In this document: piece after piece, positions 1 through 6,511 of the stretch | Numbering within the stretch: the first letter of the stretch is position 1 | How the letters are laid out: every line of letters begins with the position of its first letter | Assembly (NCBI GenBank): GCA_014380545.1 | Contig: JACMJP010000370.1 | Span: forward strand, 1 to 13,346 | Length of the DNA stretch: 13,346 bases | DNA from: Chitinophagales bacterium | Lineage (GTDB): Bacteria; Bacteroidota; Bacteroidia; Chitinophagales; BACL12 | Direction: 5' to 3' | Notes under the pieces: generated by a model | What the model was told of the DNA's origin: nothing | Databases searched by the model: none | What the model saw: the letters and a program-made list of their open reading frames with translations, nothing else | Position numbers and translations under genes: made by a program

Positions 1-34
1 AATAAGCATGTAAGAAATTACCAAGACCGAGTAT

Positions 35-484
35 ATGATAAATGATGTTGTGGTAGATAAAATAAGCGACCAGCCAATTGATATTTATTTATTGTTTGAG
101 GAAGATAAACAAGGAACTGTAGTAACCGGTTTTTTTGATACCGGCGACCAATTTATTTCTTCTACTACACCAACAGCAAAATACGAGGAAGCTGAAAATT
201 TTATGCGTCGTTTTGCATGGAGAATTGAAAAAATAAAAATAGAAGATAAATTAAGCGATGCAGAAAAGCAACTCAATAAAAAACAGGATGAACAAAAAGA
301 TCTTGAAAGAAAAAATCAATCTTTAAATGATGATATAAAAGATTGTGATGCCGCAATAGAAAAAGCAAAAACCGCATTAGATCAAAATGCAAAGGAACAG
401 GAAACAAAGAAAAAAGAAATTGAGGAGCAGAATAAAAGTGTAGGAGATGTAAAATCAGAATTAGATCAATATAAAGATTATTAA
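35..484 (+). CDS. Coiled-coil protein of unknown function, probably 5'-incomplete or frameshifted
   Basis: The 149-residue product from the ATG at 35 has a mixed alpha/beta first part (about residues 1-60, with DIYLLFEED, TGFFDTGDQF and a helix EEAENFMRRFAWRI). A long Lys/Glu/Gln-rich segment follows (about 62-146) that should form a coiled coil. There is no signal peptide or membrane segment at this start. The layout resembles small Bacteroidota proteins I recall as having a compact N-terminal domain followed by a coiled coil, usually with about 60-80 more N-terminal residues; this is recollection, not a search. The same frame stays open upstream to position 14 (EITKTEY), where it meets TAA at 11-13, while frame 1 is open from the window edge to TGA at 43-45. 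The true start may therefore lie outside the window, joined by a frameshift. The gene is followed by a strong hairpin. Function unknown; the coding call is solid, the start is not. Confidence 0.75.
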   Translation: MINDVVVDKISDQPIDIYLLFEEDKQGTVVTGFFDTGDQFISSTTPTAKYEEAENFMRRFAWRIEKIKIEDKLSDAEKQLNKKQDEQKDLERKNQSLNDDIKDCDAAIEKAKTALDQNAKEQETKKKEIEEQNKSVGDVKSELDQYKDY

Positions 485-499
485 TTATCTAATTAAAAT

Positions 500-539
500 A
501 AAAATTTCCATTCAAAGAATTCTCTGAATGGAAATTTTT
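500..539. terminator. Bidirectional hairpin terminator between convergent genes
   Basis: The arms at 500-514 and 525-539 (AAAAATTTCCATTCA and its exact complement) form a perfect 15-bp stem around a 10-nt loop. The outer A/T ends provide a T-run on either strand, so the structure can end the coiled-coil gene from the left and the response-regulator gene from the right. It lies 15 bp after one stop codon and 14 bp from the other. Confidence 0.85.
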
Positions 540-553
540 ATATGTAAAGTAAA

Positions 554-1264
554 TTATTTGGTTGCTAATTCCTCTTCCTGCTGTAGCCTGAATCCATTGC
601 CATGAATATTTACAATCTCTAATGTAATATCATCCTTTAAATATTTGCGCAGTTTTGTTACAAACACATCCATGCTTCTTGCAGTAAAATAATCATCCCG
701 CCCCCAAATTTGTTTTAATGCTTCTTCACGATATAATATATCATTCATCCGTGCAGCAAGCATACGCAACAACTCGGCTTCTTTCGGTGATAACTTATCT
801 GTCTTACCTTCATGCGATAAAATTCTTGTTTTATAATTAAAATGATATTTACCAATTTCAAATTCTTTTTGCTGGTTGTTTTGTTTTAAACGTCCCCGTT
901 TTAAAACAGCGCTTATGCGGTATAATAATTCTTCTGAATTAAAAGGTTTGGTCATGTAATCATCAGCACCCAGTTTGAATCCCTCAATAATATCCTGCTG
1001 CAATGTTTTTGCGGTAAGAAAAATGATTGGGATATCAGGGTTCATGCGTTTAATTTCTGTAGCTACTGTAAAGCCATCTTTTTTTGGCAGCATTACATCC
1101 AGCACACACAAATTAAAATCTTCCTTTTTGAAAAATTCTGTGCCCTTGTCGCCATCATTGGCAAGTTTCACATCAAAATTATTCATTGTTAAATAGTCTT
1201 TGAGGACAGTGCCGAAATTTGGATCGTCTTCAACTAAAAGAATTCTTGTTTTTTGCTCTTCCAT
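554..1264 (-). CDS. rprY: OmpR/PhoB-family response regulator, RprY-like
   Basis: This 236-residue cytoplasmic DNA-binding regulator has the full length of the family. The receiver domain spans about residues 6-122: acidic pocket E12/D13/D14 (LLVEDD), phospho-acceptor D56 in CVLDVMLPKKDG, switch threonine T84 in IIFLTAK, and K106 in the conserved YMTKPF. The C-terminal winged-helix DNA-binding domain covers about 135-230, with LSPKEAELLRMLA, a recognition helix in YFTARSMDVFVTKLRKYLKDD, and the wing IVNIHGNGFRL. The spacing and the NARSMDV-type motif match the RprY proteins of Bacteroides and relatives; the symbol is by resemblance only. The ATG lies 9 bp after the kinase stop codon, so the pair is one operon transcribed kinase first. 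All phosphotransfer residues are present. The phased TTAAC repeats upstream of the kinase are the most likely autoregulatory target (inference). Confidence 0.95.
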   Translation of the reverse strand: MEEQKTRILLVEDDPNFGTVLKDYLTMNNFDVKLANDGDKGTEFFKKEDFNLCVLDVMLPKKDGFTVATEIKRMNPDIPIIFLTAKTLQQDIIEGFKLGADDYMTKPFNSEELLYRISAVLKRGRLKQNNQQKEFEIGKYHFNYKTRILSHEGKTDKLSPKEAELLRMLAARMNDILYREEALKQIWGRDDYFTARSMDVFVTKLRKYLKDDITLEIVNIHGNGFRLQQEEELATK

Positions 1265-1273
1265 ATTTTTAGT

Positions 1274-2878
1274 TTATGATTGAAAAGGAATAAATATTTT
1301 AAACTCACTGCCTTTATCAGGCTGACTTATTACATTAATGGTTCCATTGTGTGCATCTAATATTGCTTTTACATACGCTAACCCCAAACCAAAACCTTTC
1401 ACATTATGAATATTGCCCGTAGGCACACGGTAAAATTTTTCAAAGATCATTTTTAAATTTTCCTGGGTCATTCCAATACCATTATCTTTTACATAAATGA
1501 AAATCCCGAATTTATTATTTTCAGTGCGCACAACAATTTCAGGAATCTCAGGCGAATATTTATTTGCATTATCCAATAAATTATAAATTACATTCATTAA
1601 ATGCACCTCATCTCCAGTAAGTTCAAAATTTTCAGCATTTAATTCTGTGTGTATTTTGCCGCCCTTTTCTTCAATAAGAATACTGATATTTTCAACTGCC
1701 CTTACAATAATATCATGTATATCAATTTCATCTTTACTTAGGTTTATCTGGTTTCTGTCAAGCATTGCCATTTGCAAAACTTTTTCCACCTGACCGTTCA
1801 TGCGGCGGTTCTCTTCTTTAATAATATGCGAATAATGTAATATCTTATCTTTATTTTCAATTATAATCGGATTACTTATAGCATCAACTGCTAATGATAT
1901 TGTTGCAAGCGGTGTTTTAAATTCATGCGTCATATTATTAATAAAATCACTTTTTATTTCACTTAGTTTTTTTTGCCTATATAAAATATGAATAGTGTAA
2001 GTAAATACAACAATAATAATTGCGGTGAACAATAATGAACCAAACAGCAACATCCATACACTTTGAAATAAATAATTTTTCTGATTAGGGAAGTCAACAA
2101 ATAAATAATCAGGTTCAGAAAAAATATTAGACGGAAATAATGTTGCTTTATGTTGTGTCATCAGCAATTCTTTTTTTACACCTTCACTTGCATTGGTAAT
2201 TAAATATTTATTGTCTTTTAATACCCCATAATTAAATCCTGCGTCAATGCCCCGGTTCATCAACTCCTCCTTTAATACTTTTGACAAGTAAGCTGTATCT
2301 ATCCAGCGTTCAGGCTGAAGCCCCCTGCTGATCATTTCAATGTAAAACTGATCAACTGTTTTTTTCATTAGATCACTACCTTGTTGAAATTGTTTATCAA
2401 GCCCCTCAATTATCTGGGGTGTAAAATTATTTTCCATATCACTGTAACTCTCCGGTAAACTTCCATCAATTTCAATCTGCTGTAACTTTACAACAGGCCG
2501 GTTAGGAATTGTACCCTGTATTTCATTATTGCCCGTAAATGGAGAAACCTCTGTTTTATTTTTTTCATTTTTTGCAATAATGGCATCTTTCATTTGAGAT
2601 TCCATTACTCTTTGCATAATGCTGTCGCTTATGCGGGGTGCATATGTATATAATGAGTCTTCAATAATTGTGAGCCCGTATGCTTCTCCAAAAATTTTCG
2701 CTGCAAATTTTGTTTCAATTTTTTCTGCAGCAGTATGTAGTGCTTCATTCACCTGGTAGTCAAATAATTTTTCCTTCTGCACAAGCACATTATTGATCCA
2801 AAAAACCTGCACCAGTACAATACCCGCAAGAGCAGACGCCATTACTGCAATAATTATCCAGATACGATTTTTCTTCAC
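1274..2878 (-). CDS. rprX: Membrane sensor histidine kinase, RprX-like
   Basis: This is a two-pass membrane kinase that should phosphorylate the adjacent regulator. From the GTG at 2878 the product is 534 residues (MKKNRIWIIIAVMASALAGI), with a first membrane segment at about 6-28, a periplasmic sensor region of about 245 residues, and a second segment at about 276-300 (WMLLFGSLLFTAIIIVVFTY). The HisKA domain follows with the phospho-acceptor in MTHEFKTPL (H318). The ATPase domain has the N box (NVIYNLLDNANKYS), G1 (VKDNGIGM), F box (FEKFYRV) and G2 (GFGLGLAYVK), all intact. No HAMP or PAS domain is visible between TM2 and the H-box, as expected for RprX-type kinases. An in-frame TTG at 2896 would add MCKFVI, but GTG gives the typical Lys-rich start directly before the membrane helix and leaves the promoter region free. 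The periplasmic region matches no domain I recognise. The symbol is by resemblance. Confidence 0.93.
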   Translation of the reverse strand: MKKNRIWIIIAVMASALAGIVLVQVFWINNVLVQKEKLFDYQVNEALHTAAEKIETKFAAKIFGEAYGLTIIEDSLYTYAPRISDSIMQRVMESQMKDAIIAKNEKNKTEVSPFTGNNEIQGTIPNRPVVKLQQIEIDGSLPESYSDMENNFTPQIIEGLDKQFQQGSDLMKKTVDQFYIEMISRGLQPERWIDTAYLSKVLKEELMNRGIDAGFNYGVLKDNKYLITNASEGVKKELLMTQHKATLFPSNIFSEPDYLFVDFPNQKNYLFQSVWMLLFGSLLFTAIIIVVFTYTIHILYRQKKLSEIKSDFINNMTHEFKTPLATISLAVDAISNPIIIENKDKILHYSHIIKEENRRMNGQVEKVLQMAMLDRNQINLSKDEIDIHDIIVRAVENISILIEEKGGKIHTELNAENFELTGDEVHLMNVIYNLLDNANKYSPEIPEIVVRTENNKFGIFIYVKDNGIGMTQENLKMIFEKFYRVPTGNIHNVKGFGLGLAYVKAILDAHNGTINVISQPDKGSEFKIFIPFQS

Positions 2879-2883
2879 AATTA

Positions 2884-2891
2884 CAAATTTA
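2884..2891 (-). promoter_or_regulatory. Possible -7 box for the kinase operon
   Basis: On the minus strand this reads TAAATTTG, an exact match to the Bacteroidota -7 consensus TAnnTTTG. It ends only 5 bp before the GTG start at 2878, so the transcript would be leaderless or nearly so, and no clear -33 TTTG lies upstream. It may be a chance match in AT-rich DNA. Confidence 0.3.
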
Positions 2892-2895
2892 CACA

Positions 2896-2959
2896 AGTGT
2901 TAAAATGCCGCTGCAGTGTTTAACGTAACATTAACGTATTTTATGTGCACCTTAACACT
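2896..2959. promoter_or_regulatory. Candidate response-regulator operator: phased TTAAC repeats
   Basis: TTAACGTA occurs at 2920-2927 and again at 2931-2938, an 11-bp direct repeat, and a further TTAAC lies at 2952-2956, 21 bp beyond the second, so all three fall on the same helix face. The outer parts form an inverted pair, AGTGTTAA at 2896-2903 and TTAACACT at 2952-2959. OmpR/PhoB-family regulators typically bind tandem half-sites about 10-11 bp apart, and the encoded regulator belongs to that family. The array sits between the kinase operon and the divergent PDZ gene, so it could control both. Binding is inferred. Confidence 0.55.
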
Positions 2960-2978
2960 GAAACCGCCTTCAGTCTTC

Positions 2979-2986
2979 TATTTTTG
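2979..2986 (+). promoter_or_regulatory. Bacteroidota -7 promoter box for the PDZ protein gene
   Basis: TATTTTTG matches TAnnTTTG exactly and predicts transcription starting near 2992, giving a leader of about 57 nt before the ATG at 3050. At the -33 position there is no TTTG; instead the last TTAACACT half-site (2952-2959) lies there. This suggests that an activator stands in for the -33 contact. Confidence 0.5.
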
Positions 2987-3049
2987 TCATGTTTCTGTAA
3001 CCGGATTCCCAAGTCTGATAATTTTATAAGAAAACTAAATAACTATATT

Positions 3050-4573
3050 ATGAAAGCGTTTAAATTATTAAGTATATTATTTATTGCCGCAATTCCATTT
3101 TTATCTGTTGCGCAAAATAATGATGAACAGGTGCATATTAAAATTGATGCGCTAATTAATGGTGAGCAAATAAATATTGATACTACTATAGATGATCTGG
3201 GAGATTTTGATCTGGAGGAATATCTTGAACAGTTGGGTATTGAAGATGACATGAGTGAATTAAATATTGATATAACAGATGATGCTGCATTTAATTTCGA
3301 TTTTAATTTTGATGAAATGGCATTAGAAGAAATGCTGCAGAATTTGGAAAATATAGAAATGCCTGAACTTCCTGAAATGCCTGACATGCCTGCTTTAGCA
3401 CCGCTTGAAAATTTCTCTTTCAGCAATGGCAATAAAGCATTTCTCGGAGTAATGACTGAAACAATGGAAAAAAATGAAGGCGTAAAAATTACGGAAGTAA
3501 TTGAAAATACTGCTGCCGCAGAAGCAGGATTAAAAACAGATGATATTATTACAAAAATTGATGAAAAAACAATTGAATCAACAAATAATTTAATTGAAAT
3601 ATTAAGTGTGTATAATCCCGGTGATAAAGTAAAAGTTACATACACCAGAAATGGTAAAATAGAAACATCAACTGCTACATTAAAAGAAAATGAAGAATAT
3701 AAAAATTGGGAAGAATATGAAAAAAACTGGGAAGAATGGGGAAAAGAATATGAGCAGAATTGGCAAAACTGGGAAAAGGAAAACGGGGATAAATGGAACC
3801 AGAATATTGACACCAATATGTATAAGATTGAAGAAAGAGGATTCCTTGGGGTTATAATAGACGACATGGACAACGATGCAGGTGTAAAGATTTCTGATAT
3901 TGTTGAAGAAAGTGCCGCAGAAGAAATTGGATTAAAAGCAGGTGATATTATTAATTCCATTGATGGAAAAGAAATGAAAAATTATGATGATGTACTTGAG
4001 GCAATTCAAAATAAAAAACCGGGAGATGTAATTAATGTAAATTATTCAAGAGATGGAAAAACAAATGATGTGAAAGCCACTTTGAAAGGCAACCAGAAAA
4101 TGATATGGAAAAATAAGGGGGATGAAGAAGGAATGATATGGGATGCTCCAACTCCCGGTAAAGGAATTAAGGTTTATTCATGCCCTGGCCCTATCAATGC
4201 GTATTGCTATACATTGGATGGTGAAAAAAAAAGTATCAATATGAGCATTAAAGTAATTTCAAATACTGCTGCAGCCCCTTCACCGGATAATTCTTCTAAA
4301 TCAACGGGTAGTTTATTGGACCCCGAGACAATTCAATTCTATCCAAATCCCACTACAGGTGTATTTAGCTTAAAATTTAATTTGAATCAAAATGGAGATA
4401 CTGAAATAATAATAAGAGATATTGATGGGAAAGTGGTTTATACAGAATCGCTGGCAGGGTTTGAAGGCAGCTATGAAAAAACTATAGATCTCGGTCAGTC
4501 AGCAAAAGGAACATACTTTATTAATATAAAGCAGAATGATTATACCGCCACAAAGCAGATTGTACTTCAATAA
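3050..4573 (+). CDS. Exported tandem-PDZ protein with T9SS type A sorting domain
   Basis: The product is 507 residues. A signal peptide covers 1-21 (MKAFKLLSILFIAAIPFLSVAQ, probable cleavage near A21/Q22), which fixes the start at 3050 rather than at the in-frame ATG at 2945. A very acidic region follows (about 25-120, rich in Asp, Glu and Met-Pro-Glu). Two PDZ domains lie at about 128-212 (FLGVMTE, GLKTDDIITKIDEKTI) and 262-346 (FLGVIIDDM, GLKAGDIINSIDGKEM), separated by a charged Trp-rich linker at 219-249. A Cys pair (C378, C386) precedes the T9SS type A sorting domain (428-507, FYPNPTTG to KQIVLQ), so the protein should cross the outer membrane and be anchored or released. No trypsin-like protease domain is present, so this is not an HtrA/DegP enzyme; PDZ domains suggest binding of C-terminal peptides. 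It is divergent from the kinase/regulator operon and probably under its control. Role unknown. Confidence 0.92.
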   Translation: MKAFKLLSILFIAAIPFLSVAQNNDEQVHIKIDALINGEQINIDTTIDDLGDFDLEEYLEQLGIEDDMSELNIDITDDAAFNFDFNFDEMALEEMLQNLENIEMPELPEMPDMPALAPLENFSFSNGNKAFLGVMTETMEKNEGVKITEVIENTAAAEAGLKTDDIITKIDEKTIESTNNLIEILSVYNPGDKVKVTYTRNGKIETSTATLKENEEYKNWEEYEKNWEEWGKEYEQNWQNWEKENGDKWNQNIDTNMYKIEERGFLGVIIDDMDNDAGVKISDIVEESAAEEIGLKAGDIINSIDGKEMKNYDDVLEAIQNKKPGDVINVNYSRDGKTNDVKATLKGNQKMIWKNKGDEEGMIWDAPTPGKGIKVYSCPGPINAYCYTLDGEKKSINMSIKVISNTAAAPSPDNSSKSTGSLLDPETIQFYPNPTTGVFSLKFNLNQNGDTEIIIRDIDGKVVYTESLAGFEGSYEKTIDLGQSAKGTYFINIKQNDYTATKQIVLQ

Positions 4574-4600
4574 GATATTTTTTTAACGGCATTTGTTCAT

Positions 4601-4634
4601 AAAAGACCGGGAGTTTCCCGGTCTTTTGTTTTTC
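4601..4634 (+). terminator. Rho-independent terminator after the PDZ gene
   Basis: AAAAGACCGGGA at 4601-4612 pairs perfectly with 4616-4627 around a GTT loop and is followed by GTTTTTC. This GC-centred 12-bp stem with a T-tract lies 27 bp after the stop codon and separates the PDZ gene from the rimP operon. Confidence 0.93.
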
Positions 4635-4666
4635 GTATGCTTCTTTTTATTTTTCAGTAAAAGCCT

Positions 4667-4674
4667 TATCTTTG
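4667..4674 (+). promoter_or_regulatory. Bacteroidota -7 promoter box for the rimP-nusA-infB operon
   Basis: TATCTTTG is an exact TAnnTTTG match between the upstream terminator and rimP. A T-rich stretch at 4644-4647 (TTTT) sits about where a -33 TTTG would be. Transcription would begin near 4680, giving a leader of about 47 nt that contains the hairpin at 4694-4712. Confidence 0.6.
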
Positions 4675-4693
4675 CTAAATCTTTTCGATTTCT

Positions 4694-4716
4694 GAGGGGA
4701 CATTGTCCCCTCTTTT
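4694..4716 (+). promoter_or_regulatory. Terminator-like hairpin in the rimP leader
   Basis: GAGGGGACA (4694-4702) and TGTCCCCTC (4704-4712) are exact complements one base apart. As RNA this gives at least a 7-bp GC-rich stem with a five-base loop, followed at once by TTTTGTTTC. The structure is downstream of the proposed promoter and 14 bp before the rimP ATG, so it could act as an attenuator or hide the initiation region. The operon encodes NusA, which acts at such hairpins. Function is inferred. Confidence 0.6.
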
Positions 4717-4726
4717 GTTTCTGTAT

Positions 4727-5203
4727 ATGGAAGGTTTAAAGAGCAGAATAGAACAATGGTTGCAGCCAAAGCTCGAAGAAATGAATTGTTACCTCGTGGA
4801 TGTGAAGGTGTTGAACAATGGAAGCAAGATCGAAGTGTACATTGACAATAACGATAATCCGGTTACCATCAGTGAATGTGAAGCAGTTAGCCGTTATCTA
4901 GAATTTTATCTTGATAACGATGGTAATATAAATAATAAATATGTGCTGGATGTTTCATCACCTGGAATGGATAACCCGTTCAAAGTGCCAAAGCAGTATC
5001 AGAAAAGCATAGGCAGAGCGGTAGAGATATTGATGAACACAGGTATGAAGAAAGAAGGTATATTGAAATACGCTAGCGATGATAAAATAGAAATTGAAGT
5101 ACATCATCCGGCAAAGAAAAAACACCTGAAACCGGAAATTACAACTGAAGAAATTCAGTTTACAGAAATAAAAACAGTAAAAAAGAAAATAATATTTAAT
5201 TAA
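4727..5203 (+). CDS. rimP: Ribosome maturation factor RimP
   Basis: RimP is needed for late maturation of the 30S ribosomal subunit. The 158-residue product has the normal family length and two-domain order: an N-terminal alpha/beta domain at about 1-80 (VDVKVLNNGSKIEVYID, then ISECEAVSRYLEFYLD), ending in the signature YVLDVSSPGMDNPF (72-85), and a C-terminal Sm-like beta barrel at about 86-158 (GRAVEILMN, EGILKYASDDKIEIEV), with a Lys-rich tail. The ATG at 4727 is chosen over a TTG at 4703 because it starts the conserved MEGLKSRIE helix, and the TTG would lie inside the leader hairpin. It is the first gene of a conserved operon, with nusA 12 bp downstream. Identity is secure from signature and context together. 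Confidence 0.95.
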   Translation: MEGLKSRIEQWLQPKLEEMNCYLVDVKVLNNGSKIEVYIDNNDNPVTISECEAVSRYLEFYLDNDGNINNKYVLDVSSPGMDNPFKVPKQYQKSIGRAVEILMNTGMKKEGILKYASDDKIEIEVHHPAKKKHLKPEITTEEIQFTEIKTVKKKIIFN

Positions 5204-5215
5204 AAGGAAATCAAT

Positions 5216-6457
5216 ATGAACAGTTTACAACTTGTTGAATCCTTTAGCGAGTTTAAGGATAACAAGAATATCGACAGGCCAACCCTTATGAAAGTGCTGG
5301 AAGACATTTTCCGTGCTATTCTGAGAAGAAAATATGAGTCCGACGAAAATTTTGATATTATCGTAAACACCGAAAAAGGAGATCTCGAGATCTGGCACCG
5401 AAGAACAATTGTGGAAGATGGAACAGTGGAAAATCCAAATACACAAATAAGTTTATCTGATGCATTAAAGATTGAACCTGATTATTCTATTGGTGAGGAA
5501 ACTTATGAAGAAATAAGCATAGAAAGTTTTGGAAGGAGAGCAATTTTATCAGCAAGGCAGGCTCTGGTTCAAAAAATTATTGAATTAGAGAAGGATGAAA
5601 TTTATAAAAAATATAACGACAGGGTTGGAGATATTGTAACCGGAGAAGTTTACCAGGTTTGGAAAAAAGAAGTTTTATTATTGGATGATGACGGTAACGA
5701 ACTATTATTACCCAAAGGAGAAATGATCCCATCTGATAATTATAAAAAAGGTGATACACTGAGAGCAGTCGTAAAAAAAGTAGATTTTAAAAACAATTCA
5801 CCGGTAGTTATTCTTTCAAGAACGGACGGAAGTTTTCTTGCAAAATTATTGGAACAGGAAGTACCTGAAGTATTTGACGGATTAATTGCAATAAGAAAAA
5901 TTGTAAGGGCCCCGGGTGAAAGAGCAAAAGTTGCCGTGGAATCTTATGACGATAGGATTGATCCCGTTGGTGCATGTGTGGGTATGAAAGGTTCAAGGAT
6001 TCACGGAATAGTTCGTGAATTAAGAAATGAAAATATTGATATTATTAATTACACAAACAATATGACACTGCTCATTCAAAGAGCATTAAGTCCTGCAAAA
6101 ATTAATTCAATAGATCTTGATAATGAAAATAAAAAAGCAAGTGTGTATCTAACCCCCGACCAGGTTTCGCTTGCAATTGGTAAAGGAGGACTAAATATTA
6201 AATTAGCCTGCCAGCTTACAGGATTTGATATTGATGTATTCCGTGATACAGATGAGGAAGAATATGATGTTGACTTAGATGAATTTGCAGATGAAATAGA
6301 TGAATGGATAATTGATGAATTAAAAGCAATAGGCTGTGATACAGCAAAAAGTGTTTTGGAATTAAGTGCTGAAGAATTAGTAAGAAGAACAGATCTTGAA
6401 GAAGAAACAATAAAAGAAATCCTTCGCATTCTTAAGAGTGAATTTGAAGGTGAGTAA
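5216..6457 (+). CDS. nusA: Transcription termination/antitermination factor NusA
   Basis: NusA binds RNA polymerase and nascent RNA and modulates pausing, termination and antitermination. The 413-residue product has the N-terminal polymerase-binding domain (about 1-130; IFRAILRRKYESDENFDIIVN), the S1 domain (about 136-200; GDIVTGEVYQVWKKEVLLL), KH1 (about 235-285; DPVGACVGMKGSRIHGIVREL) and KH2 (about 300-345; loop AIGKGGLNIKLACQLTG). A short acidic tail (346-413) includes one helix-hairpin-helix-like segment (IGCDTAKSVLELSAEELVRRTDLEEETIKEIL), unlike the long duplicated acidic domains of enterobacterial NusA. This length is usual for Bacteroidota. The start has a rare good Shine-Dalgarno-like AAAAGGA 8 bp upstream. 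It lies between rimP and infB, the conserved order. Confidence 0.97.
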   Translation: MNSLQLVESFSEFKDNKNIDRPTLMKVLEDIFRAILRRKYESDENFDIIVNTEKGDLEIWHRRTIVEDGTVENPNTQISLSDALKIEPDYSIGEETYEEISIESFGRRAILSARQALVQKIIELEKDEIYKKYNDRVGDIVTGEVYQVWKKEVLLLDDDGNELLLPKGEMIPSDNYKKGDTLRAVVKKVDFKNNSPVVILSRTDGSFLAKLLEQEVPEVFDGLIAIRKIVRAPGERAKVAVESYDDRIDPVGACVGMKGSRIHGIVRELRNENIDIINYTNNMTLLIQRALSPAKINSIDLDNENKKASVYLTPDQVSLAIGKGGLNIKLACQLTGFDIDVFRDTDEEEYDVDLDEFADEIDEWIIDELKAIGCDTAKSVLELSAEELVRRTDLEEETIKEILRILKSEFEGE

Positions 6458-6464
6458 TTAATGC

Positions 6465-6499
6465 ATGCGCAAAGAATATTAAAAAAATAATTTGCGCAT
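6465..6499 (+). repeat. Inverted repeat between nusA and infB
   Basis: ATGCGCAAA (6465-6473) and TTTGCGCAT (6491-6499) form a perfect 9-bp stem with a 17-nt A/T-rich loop. It fills the 54-bp gap between nusA and infB and ends 12 bp before the infB ATG. There is no T-tract after it, so a classical terminator is unlikely; it could be a processing or stability element or affect infB translation. Confidence 0.5.
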
Positions 6500-6511
6500 T
6501 AGTAAATAAAT

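Noticed and set aside
2945..3049. Earlier in-frame ATG for the PDZ protein
   Set aside because: It would place 35 odd residues before a textbook signal peptide and would start upstream of the predicted promoter box at 2979-2986.
3043..3960. Long open frame on the minus strand (305 codons) opposite the PDZ gene
   Set aside because: It gives a Ser/Ile/Phe-rich product typical of the antisense of Asp/Glu-rich coding DNA, while the plus strand has a signal peptide, PDZ domains and a sorting domain.
3050..4573. HtrA/DegP-type protease
   Set aside because: There are two PDZ domains, but no trypsin-like domain and no His-Asp-Ser catalytic motifs such as GNSGG.
4703..4726. TTG start for rimP
   Set aside because: It lies within the leader hairpin and adds residues not expected in RimP; the ATG at 4727 starts the conserved first helix.
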